From: Nautiliaceae bacterium
Lineage (GTDB): Bacteria > Campylobacterota > Campylobacteria > Campylobacterales > Nautiliaceae
Direction: 5' to 3'
DNA: 10,820 nucleotides
NCBI GenBank assembly: GCA_027063075.1
Contig: JAMOSM010000098.1
Span: 1 to 10,820 of the forward strand
The notes under the pieces were generated by a model that ran no database searches, had not been told where the DNA came from, and saw only the letters and a list, made by a program, of their open reading frames with translations. A program made the translations under genes and the position numbers. Positions 1 to 6,227 of this stretch are shown here, piece by piece; positions within the stretch are counted from its first letter, which is position 1; every line of letters starts with the position of its first letter.

Positions 1-329
1 CGCGCCTGAGCAAGCGCTAAAACGGCTCGCTAAAAATAAACGCAGCAAATAACAAAACTTACAGCCCAGCAGTAGCAACAGCTGCTGCTTAATCGGTAGT
101 TTCGGGCGCCTCCATCCACTGAGGTTTTCCGCCGCCTCGGATGGAGAGTAAAGTGCGGATAGGAAGTTCTGTTTGGATGGAGCAGGATTTCCGAAATTTT
201 ATCCATCCCTCTCTCCTAAAAGGCTTTGTCACTTGAGCCTTGGAGAGCAGTATAATCAAGTGACTAAGCGTGTAGACGCTTAGGGTAATCTGCTTCTGGA
301 CTCGGGTTCGATTCCCGACACCTCCACCA
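1..329 (+). ncRNA. ssrA: tmRNA (transfer-messenger RNA), 3' part, 5' end cut by the window
   Basis: This RNA rescues ribosomes stalled on broken mRNAs: it is charged with alanine, adds a degradation tag and supplies a stop codon. The 3' end is unmistakable: a T-arm with GGGTTCGATTCCCG (304-317) followed by an acceptor strand and an encoded CCA (327-329). Upstream are the expected pseudoknots. PK1 pairs 2-5 with 14-17 and 8-11 with 25-28. A second region pairs CTCCATCC (111-118) with GGATGGAG (139-146). A third pairs GGATGG (175-180) with CCATCC (203-208). The last knot pairs 211-216 with 242-247, crossed by a perfect 9-bp pairing of 228-236 with 256-264. A 7-bp hairpin spans 264-283. The 5' acceptor strand and D-loop (about 50-60 nt) are missing because the window starts inside the gene. 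The region is visibly more GC-rich than the flanking coding DNA. It converges on the CorA gene 43 nt away, and I see no clear terminator between them. Confidence 0.96.
42..92 (+). other. tmRNA tag-peptide reading frame
   Basis: The resume codon is most likely GCA at 42-44, because TAAAC precedes it directly, as in the Campylobacter-type tmRNA (E. coli has TAGTC before its GCA). Reading on gives A-A-N-N-K-T-Y-S-P-A-V-A-T-A-A-A and stop TAA (90-92). If translation resumed at the second GCA (45-47) the tag would be one alanine shorter. The A-N-N start resembles known Campylobacter tags, and the alanine-rich end is what ClpXP-type proteases recognise. The last codons lie in a hairpin pairing 67-72 with 82-87, as expected for tmRNA helix 5. 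Confidence 0.9.
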
Positions 330-372
330 TTGAATATTTAGTGTCAGAGACAATATATCAAGAAAGAAGAAC

Positions 373-1140
373 TTATGTTCTCATCATTCTCCAAAGGACT
401 ACTATAATAGGAACCTCTAAAATTATTCCTATAATAACAGCTTTAATAGTCCCATATGGGTCATTTACTAAAGGAAGTCCTCCTGTGTTCATTCCAAAAA
501 ATGCGGTAACCAAAGTTAAAGGAAGAAAAATCCCCGAAAGAAGAGTTAAAATAAACATAATTTTATTCATCTTTTCATCTTGCTTTGCCCTGTAAAATTC
601 ATACAAATAATCAAGCTTTTCAATAGCATTTTTAGCAAATCTAAACGCTCTTTGAAAATGTTCTTCAAGGTCTTTATAAGCAAAATTATCAACTTTTTCT
701 TTATAAAACTTCAAAAACCTCTCAAACGCCACAATAGCGTGCCCCATAAGTCTTTCTATTAAAACAAGCTCTTTTTTAAGTTTAAGCCATTCATTTGCAA
801 ATGATTTATCAATACTATTTTCGTATAAATCATCCTCCATTTTTGCAATTTGAATATGAAATTTATTAAGCTTTGACAAAATTTTATCAATTCTAATATC
901 TAAAAAATTGTGTAATTTCATAAAATCACCCAAAAGCTCAAACTCTTTTGTTTTTCTCTCAAAGATATAGACTTTATCATCCTTAATTAAAAAAGCGTAA
1001 GAAATCACCTCAACTTTATCATCTTTAATAAAAGGCAGCCTCAAAATTAAAATAGAATAATCTTTTGCTACTTCAAAATCACTCGGATGGTCTTTATTTT
1101 CAATATCGTGTGCTAAATATTCGTTTAATTTAAATTTCAC
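373..1140 (-). CDS. corA: CorA-family divalent cation channel
   Basis: This is an inner-membrane pentameric Mg2+ (or Co2+/Ni2+/Zn2+) channel of the CorA/MIT superfamily, 255 residues. Residues 1-75 form the soluble alpha/beta N-domain. Residues 76-190 are long charged helices that would make the cytoplasmic funnel. The first membrane helix (about 193-216) ends in the signature Gly-Met-Asn at 216-218, followed by the short periplasmic loop TGGLPLVNDPYG and a second helix (about 233-250) with a basic end. At 255 residues it is shorter than E. coli CorA (316), mainly in the N-domain. The GGLP loop is not the E. coli CorA loop, so transport of another metal (ZntB-like) cannot be excluded. The start is GTG at 1140, preceded by AAGGAG with 5-nt spacing. 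That GTG overlaps the asnB stop as GTGA, which suggests translational coupling. Confidence 0.9.
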   Translation of the reverse strand: MKFKLNEYLAHDIENKDHPSDFEVAKDYSILILRLPFIKDDKVEVISYAFLIKDDKVYIFERKTKEFELLGDFMKLHNFLDIRIDKILSKLNKFHIQIAKMEDDLYENSIDKSFANEWLKLKKELVLIERLMGHAIVAFERFLKFYKEKVDNFAYKDLEEHFQRAFRFAKNAIEKLDYLYEFYRAKQDEKMNKIMFILTLLSGIFLPLTLVTAFFGMNTGGLPLVNDPYGTIKAVIIGIILEVPIIVVLWRMMRT

Positions 1141-2828
1141 AAAAACTCCTTTTCATACCATCTGCTAAAAAGATATAAAGCCCAGATATGCTGCTTATAT
1201 CTCTTATGTCCGGTTTTTATTATCTCTTTTAAATACTCTTCATTAAAAATTTTACTTTTTCTATTAATATCTATAATTCTTTTTAATTCATTTTCTCCTT
1301 TTAACCACTCATAAAAAGGAAGGGCAAAGCCTTTTTTACGTCTATAAACTATCTCTTGTGGAAGATATTTAAGAGCGATTTTTTTAATAATCCATTTTTT
1401 ATAGCCTCTAACCTCTTCAGGCAAAGAAAAAACGAATTCTACCAAATTTCTATCTAAAAAAGGGCTTCTTGCCTCAATGGTATGCGCCATAAACATCTTA
1501 TCAAGTTTCATAAGCAAAACTTCCCCAAGCCACACTTTTAAATCAAAATATGTAAAATCAAAACTCCTCCACCCTTTTAAAAATCTTTTATAATCAACTT
1601 TAAATGCATTTTTTTTAAGAACTTTATTTATCTGTCTTTGAAAAAATGTCTCATTGATACCCCTAAACACCTCTTCATCTGCAAAAAATCTTCTAAAAAC
1701 TTCCCACTCTTTTATATCCTCAGGATGTCTTTCAAGATATTTTTTAAGCCACTTTTTATTAGGCAAAAAAGCATCAAAAAAACCTAAAAATTCTTCATAT
1801 CTTCTATAACCTAAAAACAACTCATCACTTCCTTCCCCACTTAAAACTACCTTGAAAGGTATATTTTTTGAAAGAGCAAAAGCAGCAAAAAAACTGCTAT
1901 CGCTTATAGGCTCTCCCATTCTATCAAGCACAACCTCAAACTCATCAAAAAACTCTTTTTTTCTCAATACAAAATCAAAATTCCTAACACCTAAATGTTT
2001 AGCAACTATTTTTGCATATTTTCTTTCATCATAATTATCAAATCCTTCATATCCTATGCTAAAAGTATCTATTTTCTTAAATTTACTTGCAATTGCAACA
2101 ATTAAAGAACTATCAACTCCTCCGCTAAGCAAAGACCCCACTTCAACATCTGCTTGAAGTCTTTTTTTTATGCTTGTTGTTAGAAGCTCTTGAGTTCTTT
2201 TTAAAGCCTTTTCTTTTGAAATATTTTTTTCTTTTCTGGAAAAATCAAACCATCTTTTAATTTTTCCGTCATAATAACACCCGGCCGGCAGTTTATAAAT
2301 TCCTTTATAAATAGTATTAGGAGCAAGAGAAGAGTTATAGGCTAAATATTCACTTAGGGCTTCAAAATTAATCTCTTTTTTTATAAGTTTAGCCAAAGGA
2401 TTAATATCAGATGAAAAAGCGTTGTTTGTAAAAAACAGTGGCTTTTTACCAAATTCATCTCTAAAAAGATAGAGTTTTTTATCAAAAACAGCAATCGCAA
2501 AAATTCCATCAAGTTTTTTTACAAAATCAACTCCAAATCTCTCCCACAAAGCTGCAATAACCTCTATTTCAGTATCTGCTTTTAAATTAAATTCTTTTAT
2601 AAGTTCTTTATAGTTATAAATTTCTCCGTTAAAAACAAAAAGCTTATCGTTTATTTTTAAAGGCTGGATATTTTTATCTATATTCTCAATGGCAAGTCTG
2701 TTAAAACCAAACACAGCTTTGTTATTTTTAATAGTTCCTTTATATTCTCTTCCTCTGTGTATCATCAAATTCAAAGCTTTTTTTACAATCTCCTCATTTT
2801 GACCTATTATTCCAAATATAGCACACAA
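1137..2828 (-). CDS. asnB: Asparagine synthetase, glutamine-hydrolysing (AsnB)
   Basis: The enzyme makes asparagine from aspartate, glutamine and ATP in the cytoplasm; 563 residues, close to the usual 550-630. Residues 1-190 are a class II glutamine amidotransferase domain, with the N-terminal nucleophile Cys2 (MCAIFGI), NRLAI at 43-47, NGEIYNY at 67-73 and RDEFGKKPL at 123-131. Residues 210-560 are the synthetase domain, with the pyrophosphatase loop SGGVDSS at 235-241 and SGEGSDELFLGYRRY at 330-344. The usual HRGPD segment reads HRGREYKG here, a departure from consensus in the glutaminase domain. The start is TTG: it puts Cys at position 2, has an AAGGA 5 nt upstream, and the nearby ATG at 2833 is out of frame. 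It is the first gene of a unit with the CorA gene. Some AsnB-like proteins act in surface-sugar clusters, but nothing nearby suggests that here. Confidence 0.95.
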   Translation of the reverse strand: MCAIFGIIGQNEEIVKKALNLMIHRGREYKGTIKNNKAVFGFNRLAIENIDKNIQPLKINDKLFVFNGEIYNYKELIKEFNLKADTEIEVIAALWERFGVDFVKKLDGIFAIAVFDKKLYLFRDEFGKKPLFFTNNAFSSDINPLAKLIKKEINFEALSEYLAYNSSLAPNTIYKGIYKLPAGCYYDGKIKRWFDFSRKEKNISKEKALKRTQELLTTSIKKRLQADVEVGSLLSGGVDSSLIVAIASKFKKIDTFSIGYEGFDNYDERKYAKIVAKHLGVRNFDFVLRKKEFFDEFEVVLDRMGEPISDSSFFAAFALSKNIPFKVVLSGEGSDELFLGYRRYEEFLGFFDAFLPNKKWLKKYLERHPEDIKEWEVFRRFFADEEVFRGINETFFQRQINKVLKKNAFKVDYKRFLKGWRSFDFTYFDLKVWLGEVLLMKLDKMFMAHTIEARSPFLDRNLVEFVFSLPEEVRGYKKWIIKKIALKYLPQEIVYRRKKGFALPFYEWLKGENELKRIIDINRKSKIFNEEYLKEIIKTGHKRYKQHIWALYLFSRWYEKEFL

Positions 2829-2868
2829 AACATTCCTTTTTTGATAGAATTTTACAAAAAGGATTTAA
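2829..2868. promoter_or_regulatory. Divergent promoter region between asnB and the membrane protein gene
   Basis: Only 40 nt separate two divergent starts, so promoters for both directions must lie here or inside the coding ends. On the plus strand TAGAAT (2845-2850) could be a -10 box, with an AAAGGA ribosome site just before ATG 2869. On the minus strand TAAAAT (2854-2849) could be a -10 box for asnB. The two overlap, so the promoters may compete. Neither has a convincing -35 box, which is common in this phylum. The calls rest on AT-rich hexamers only. Confidence 0.35.
2834..2838 (-). promoter_or_regulatory. Ribosome binding site that fixes the TTG start of asnB
   Basis: Read on the minus strand, AAGGA lies 5 nt before TTG at 2828-2826. 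The only nearby ATG (2833-2831) is in another frame and would not place a cysteine at position 2, so this SD decides the non-canonical start. Confidence 0.75.
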
Positions 2869-3654
2869 ATGAAAGAAGTTTTTAAGTATACATTTAGTGC
2901 TATTGCAGACATTCAAAAATTTTTGTTTGTAACAATTATTTTGTCTATTCTCAACCTTATTGAACCGTTTCCATTTATAGGAATTACAGCAATAGGAATT
3001 GAAAAGCTGTTTTTATTAAGCATAGGGGTATTTTTAATCTATATTGCAAAACGCTCAAAAAATGCGGATGAATTTTATGAAAACCTTAAAATGAATAGCT
3101 TTGGGAGTTTTATGTTTCATTTTATTCCTGTTGCTGCTGGAATTTTACTTGGGGGTATTTTAATACTAACATTTTGGACTATGTTTTTTGTATTAATTTT
3201 GCAATTTACAAACTCCCTTTATATACTTGCAAATCCTCACGGCATTTTTATTTCAATAGCACATGCTCCTGTTATAACTCAGATTTTACTTGGATTTTAC
3301 TCAATCTATTTTATCTTTTTTTCATACATCTTTTTAGGGAAATTAGGTGAAGCCTTAAGCAAAGAAAATTTTAAAGATGCTTTTATTGCAATAACAACAT
3401 CGTTAATAGATTTCAGGTTCTGGATTAGCACTTTTAATTTAAAATATTTTCTGATTTATATTATCTGGTCTTTAATTATAATAATTTTATATTCAACACT
3501 GAGCTTTACTTATATTTTTATAATTTTTCCGGCAATTCTAAATAACCCGAATTTATTTTTAATTATCATTCCTGTCTTAGCAGCAATTACAGTAATTTTG
3601 AGTTATTTTACTTTTTTTAGCGCCTATTTTGCATATAAAACAACCGGAAATTAG
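2869..3654 (+). CDS. Integral membrane protein of unknown function
   Basis: I do not recognise this 261-residue protein. It is extremely hydrophobic, with about six or more membrane segments: roughly 17-44, 45-60, 80-112, 133-157, 193-224 and 228-256. The short charged stretches are 61-76 and 158-171; the latter reads GKLGEALSKENFKDAF, an amphipathic stretch between helices. There is no signal peptide distinct from the first helix and no obvious catalytic motif. The overall look, a small multi-helix protein with a Gly-rich turn, recalls uncharacterised DUF4013-like membrane proteins, but that is only an impression. The ATG follows AAAGGA with suitable spacing. It is the only protein gene on the plus strand here, divergent from asnB, and its stop overlaps the stop of the facing gene. 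Confidence 0.85.
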   Translation: MKEVFKYTFSAIADIQKFLFVTIILSILNLIEPFPFIGITAIGIEKLFLLSIGVFLIYIAKRSKNADEFYENLKMNSFGSFMFHFIPVAAGILLGGILILTFWTMFFVLILQFTNSLYILANPHGIFISIAHAPVITQILLGFYSIYFIFFSYIFLGKLGEALSKENFKDAFIAITTSLIDFRFWISTFNLKYFLIYIIWSLIIIILYSTLSFTYIFIIFPAILNNPNLFLIIIPVLAAITVILSYFTFFSAYFAYKTTGN

Positions 3655-3678
3655 GCGATATCCATCGCACTTTCCGGT
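3643..3678. terminator. Possible bidirectional terminator hairpin at convergent gene ends
   Basis: ACCGGAAA (3643-3650) pairs perfectly with TTTCCGGT (3671-3678), and inside the loop GCGAT (3655-3659) pairs with ATCGC (3664-3668). The structure lies exactly over the overlapping stops of the two convergent genes. On the minus strand it is followed by TGTTTTATA, a fair U-rich tail; on the plus strand the tail CTTTCTT is weaker. The position and symmetry support a shared terminator, but the bases also encode the C-termini of both proteins. Confidence 0.5.
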
Positions 3679-4721
3679 CTTTCTTCCACAATTCTGATAT
3701 CTTGAGCAATTTCTGGAACAGGTATAACTTTTGTTTTTGTAACAACTCTCTCAGGCAGATGAATCTCTTTTCCTCTTATATGAATTGTTGTTGGTTTTAT
3801 TGTCATTTTATAAGTAATTCTTATTCCATAAACTTTATTTCCAAATCTGTTTTTAAAATATCCAGGACCTTCTACTTTTATATCAAAAGCATCTGCTGAA
3901 AAATATATTCTTTTTGCATACTCTCTTTTTTTCTTAGGATGATAATATACAAGCCAAAGTACCTTTGCACCGCCTTTATATTTAACCTCTGTTGGAATAT
4001 AAGTACTTGCTTTTTCCTCTTCTTCAAGAAGTTTATTTAAGTAATCCTCAGCCGTTGTTTCAAAATCTTCTTCACTAATTGACTGATAATATCTATCCCA
4101 TCCATTTACCTCAGCTATAATGTTTGCTAAAAATACTGAACGCTCTTTTTCATCATTTATAAGTTTGTCAATAGTTCCTAAAAGACCTTCATCAAAATGT
4201 TCTTTGAAACTTTCAAGGTAAGGCAGAGTCGATAAAATATCTACAGCTTTTTTTAATTTATCAAGACATTCAACATCTTCACACAATACCATTGCTTTTC
4301 TTATATCACAAAAATTACGTCTAAGTTCTTCTAAAATCTGAACATCTTTTTTTAACGAAAAAATTGAATTTGTAAGTTCTTCTACTACCTGATTTGGAAT
4401 CTTTTTAAGCTCTTCTTCAATATCTATCTCTTTTTTCCAAGGCTCATATTCTCTATCAAATCCTTTGTATTTAGCAACATAATTTGCTGTTTTTACAGTG
4501 GCTCTGTTTTCTTCAATGGCAACTTCTCTAAGTTCTTCTATTTTATCTCCGAATTTTTTTTTCCAAAACGGAGAAAAAGTAAGCGTACATAAATAATCAC
4601 TTCTTTTTTTAAGGTCTGTAAGCTCTGCAGCAGTTTTAACTGCTAACATTTCATCTCTTATAATACAGTTAATTCTTCTTACATCATCAGCACTCTCTAC
4701 TCTTCCATATATTCTTCCCAT
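3651..4721 (-). CDS. Soluble protein of unknown function with an internal duplication
   Basis: I do not recognise this 356-residue protein. It has no signal peptide or membrane helix and is rich in Lys and Glu, so it is probably cytoplasmic. Residues 8-92 and 127-212 are related by an internal duplication. Both copies start with an RR-x-x-C-x-I-R stretch (15-22 and 134-141), share L-K-K-x-x-D-x-L-x-T-L (37-47 and 156-166) and end in A-N-x-x-A-x-x-x-G-(F/W)-D-R-x-Y (79-92 and 199-212). Both are probably helical. A third region, about 243-345, alternates hydrophobic and polar residues and looks beta-rich, with aromatic and glycine-rich parts (WLVYYHPKKK at 256-265, GPGYFKNRFGNKVYG at 285-299). 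It has five cysteines: 19, 45, 138, 147 and 152; 19 and 138 are equivalent in the two repeats. AAGGAGG precedes the ATG, and a near-consensus promoter lies just upstream, so it is probably transcribed on its own and well expressed. It ends in a 4-nt overlap with the facing gene. Confidence 0.88.
   Translation of the reverse strand: MGRIYGRVESADDVRRINCIIRDEMLAVKTAAELTDLKKRSDYLCTLTFSPFWKKKFGDKIEELREVAIEENRATVKTANYVAKYKGFDREYEPWKKEIDIEEELKKIPNQVVEELTNSIFSLKKDVQILEELRRNFCDIRKAMVLCEDVECLDKLKKAVDILSTLPYLESFKEHFDEGLLGTIDKLINDEKERSVFLANIIAEVNGWDRYYQSISEEDFETTAEDYLNKLLEEEEKASTYIPTEVKYKGGAKVLWLVYYHPKKKREYAKRIYFSADAFDIKVEGPGYFKNRFGNKVYGIRITYKMTIKPTTIHIRGKEIHLPERVVTKTKVIPVPEIAQDIRIVEERPESAMDIA
4086..4343 (-). 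repeat. Second copy of the ~85-residue internal protein repeat
   Basis: This stretch encodes residues 127-212 of the same protein. It keeps the aligned cysteine (138), the L-K-K and D-x-L-x-T-L positions and the closing G-W-D-R-Y-Y. It differs by two extra cysteines (147, 152) absent from the first copy, which suggests the copies have diverged in function. Confidence 0.75.
4446..4700 (-). repeat. First copy of an ~85-residue internal protein repeat
   Basis: This stretch encodes residues 8-92 of the 356-residue unknown protein. It aligns with residues 127-212 at an offset of 119 residues for the first part and 120 near the end, so a single one-residue gap suffices. In the segment 15-47 versus 134-166 I count 14 identities in 33 positions, and in 79-92 versus 199-212 7 in 14. 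Confidence 0.75.
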
Positions 4722-4784
4722 AACCCCTCCTTAATATTGATTTAATATTTTCTAAATATATTATATAACAAAAGTTGAGGGGTT
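4722..4784. repeat. 8-bp inverted repeat AACCCCTC / GAGGGGTT around the promoter
   Basis: AACCCCTC (4722-4729) and GAGGGGTT (4777-4784) are exact inverted repeats. The left copy holds the ribosome binding site of the unknown gene, the right copy lies in the promoter spacer next to the -35 box. Between them is a second, AT-only inverted pair, AATATT (4733-4738) and AATATT (4744-4749), just upstream of the SD. These could be regulator sites or chance symmetry in a short AT-rich region. Confidence 0.4.
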
Positions 4785-4789
4785 GTCAA
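4760..4789 (-). promoter_or_regulatory. Near-consensus sigma70 promoter for the 356-residue unknown protein
   Basis: Read on the minus strand, TTGACA (4789-4784) and TATAAT (4765-4760) are both perfect consensus hexamers, separated by 18 nt. The start site would be near 4753, giving a leader of about 30 nt that carries AAGGAGG before the ATG. The -35 box begins directly after the stop codon of the upstream gene, so this promoter separates the unknown gene from the gyrA-led gene run, although read-through from that run remains possible. Confidence 0.75.
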
Positions 4790-5299
4790 TCAATTAGATT
4801 GATTTTTTTGTTTTCTTGCTTCAATAAAAAGATAAATAAGACTAACAGCAGGAACAACGCTAATTCCAAACAGAAAACTTAAAAAATCAAAAGTCCCCAC
4901 ATTCTTAAGCCATAAAAAACCTGCAATCAAAGCGGCATAACCTAATATTCTTATTAAATTAAACCATCCTTTGAATGAAAAAAGCAAAGCTTCATACCAT
5001 TTTAGTTTTTTCTTTTTATATTCATTAAGCTCTTTTTCTTTTATTTCATCCTCTTCATTATACAATTCAAACCTGTCATCATATTTTTTTAAAATATCCT
5101 CTCCCACATTCCCGTTTTCAATCTGCCTTCTTACCATATTCGAATAGCCAATAAAACTTCCAAGGACTATTAAAGAAGTGGCAAAAAAGGCAATCTGAGT
5201 GTTCAAAAGCCATATCTGATTATCCTCTAAATAACAAAAAACCACAATTCCCACATCAACGGCAATCAAAACCCTTATTAAATTTAACACCTCTTTCAT
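4790..5299 (-). CDS. Small four-helix membrane protein, conserved hypothetical
   Basis: This 169-residue protein has two predicted membrane helices near the N-terminus (about 6-24 and 32-52), a highly charged middle (53-105, with KKYDDRFELYNEEDE at 71-85 and a Lys/Glu-rich stretch), and two more helices (about 113-132 and 137-157) before a basic tail. By the positive-inside rule the charged middle and tail should be cytoplasmic. No enzyme motif is visible. I believe similar proteins occur in other Campylobacterota, but I cannot assign a function. The ATG has AAAGGA 5 nt upstream, and this site touches the stop of the radical SAM gene 9 nt before, so the two are probably co-translated. It is the last gene of the gyrA-led run. 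Confidence 0.85.
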   Translation of the reverse strand: MKEVLNLIRVLIAVDVGIVVFCYLEDNQIWLLNTQIAFFATSLIVLGSFIGYSNMVRRQIENGNVGEDILKKYDDRFELYNEEDEIKEKELNEYKKKKLKWYEALLFSFKGWFNLIRILGYAALIAGFLWLKNVGTFDFLSFLFGISVVPAVSLIYLFIEARKQKNQSN

Positions 5300-5308
5300 T
5301 AATTTCCT

Positions 5309-6211
5309 TTAAATCAAAGCTTTATAAAATTTAATTCCGCCAACCCAAATCTCTTCTATTAAATTCTCTTTTATTAAGTCGTTAAAAATTCTTTGAGTTT
5401 TCTCATCAAAAATATTTTTAATATCACTCTCGGTAAAGGGACGTTTTTTTAATGTATTTAAAAGCTCCTCTTTTGTTAAATTTTCAATTTTAAAATCTAT
5501 TTTTTCACGGGTCGGAATAAAGATATTTTGATTTTCTATAAATTTTGAGAGTTCAAAAAGTCTATTTATATCAACTCTTTCAACCCGATAAGCAGGAGGC
5601 CTATCTATTGTGGAAATATCTACCCTATCAGGTTTAATTTCTTTTAAAACATCATTTAATTTTTTAAACTCCTCTTCTTTGTCATTAATACCTTTTACAA
5701 CTAAAATTTCGATAATAAGCTCTTTATCGTAAATTTTTCTAAACTCTTTCATACCTCTTATAATATTTTCAATTTTCATACTTTTATGAGGTCTGTCTAT
5801 TTTTTTAAAAACCTCAGGAGTTACCGCGTCTAAAGAAAGTTTTACTATATCAAGCTTTTTAAGTGCTTCTTGAATTTTAGAATTGTCTATGGTAGAGGAG
5901 TTACTAAGAATTAAAAGCTTTTTGTCAAGTTTTTTTAATTCATCTATCAATTCATTTAAATAAGGATATAAAGTAGGTTCTCCATTACTTGTAATGGTTA
6001 AAATATCAAAACTGTATTTATTTATAGCTGCTTTTACCTCTTTAAGAATATCTTGAACTTTTAGAGGATTATCATAAATTGTAATTGGTTTAGCAGGTTC
6101 CAATTCACAATAAATACAATCAAAATTACATCTTTTTTTATCAGGAGAGAGGTCAATCCCAAGGCTCATTCCAAAACGCCTTGAGCCAACTGGACCGAAA
6201 ATATATTTCAT
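5309..6211 (-). CDS. Radical SAM protein (COG0731-like Fe-S oxidoreductase)
   Basis: This is a 300-residue cytoplasmic radical SAM enzyme. The [4Fe-4S] cluster ligands are C28, C32 and C35 in CNFDCIYC, the canonical Cx3Cx2C. The SAM-binding GEP motif is at 77-79 (SNGEPTLYP) and further barrel strands include LLILSNSS (99-106) and VKLSLDAV (123-130). The N-terminal FGPVGSRRFGMSLGIDL segment, with the motif directly after it, is typical of the COG0731 group, which includes homologues of the wyosine tRNA enzyme TYW1. Residues 240-300 form a small helical, possibly winged-helix, C-terminal domain. The substrate is unknown; tRNA modification by analogy is only a guess, since bacteria do not normally make wyosine. 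It starts 16 nt after the YqhA-family stop, with AAAGGA before the ATG. Confidence 0.9.
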   Translation of the reverse strand: MKYIFGPVGSRRFGMSLGIDLSPDKKRCNFDCIYCELEPAKPITIYDNPLKVQDILKEVKAAINKYSFDILTITSNGEPTLYPYLNELIDELKKLDKKLLILSNSSTIDNSKIQEALKKLDIVKLSLDAVTPEVFKKIDRPHKSMKIENIIRGMKEFRKIYDKELIIEILVVKGINDKEEEFKKLNDVLKEIKPDRVDISTIDRPPAYRVERVDINRLFELSKFIENQNIFIPTREKIDFKIENLTKEELLNTLKKRPFTESDIKNIFDEKTQRIFNDLIKENLIEEIWVGGIKFYKALI

Positions 6212-6227
6212 AAAATTCCTTTAATAA

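Noticed and set aside
1..330. Insertion of a mobile element at the tmRNA 3' end, a common integration site
   Set aside because: No integrase gene, no direct repeat of the 3' end and no change in base composition downstream; corA follows at once.
368..381. Small hairpin AGAAC-TTAT-GTTCT at the corA end, possible terminator
   Set aside because: The stem is only 5 bp with three A-T pairs, and the following tract on the minus strand (TCTTTCTT) is interrupted. It is too weak to call, and no better terminator for tmRNA is visible either.
341..595. 84-codon open frame on the plus strand after tmRNA
   Set aside because: It runs antisense to the conserved CorA membrane domain and has no SD; its hydrophobic content mirrors the opposite strand.
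2831..2833. ATG just upstream of asnB as the start codon
   Set aside because: It is out of frame with the amidotransferase domain and would not put the catalytic cysteine at position 2.
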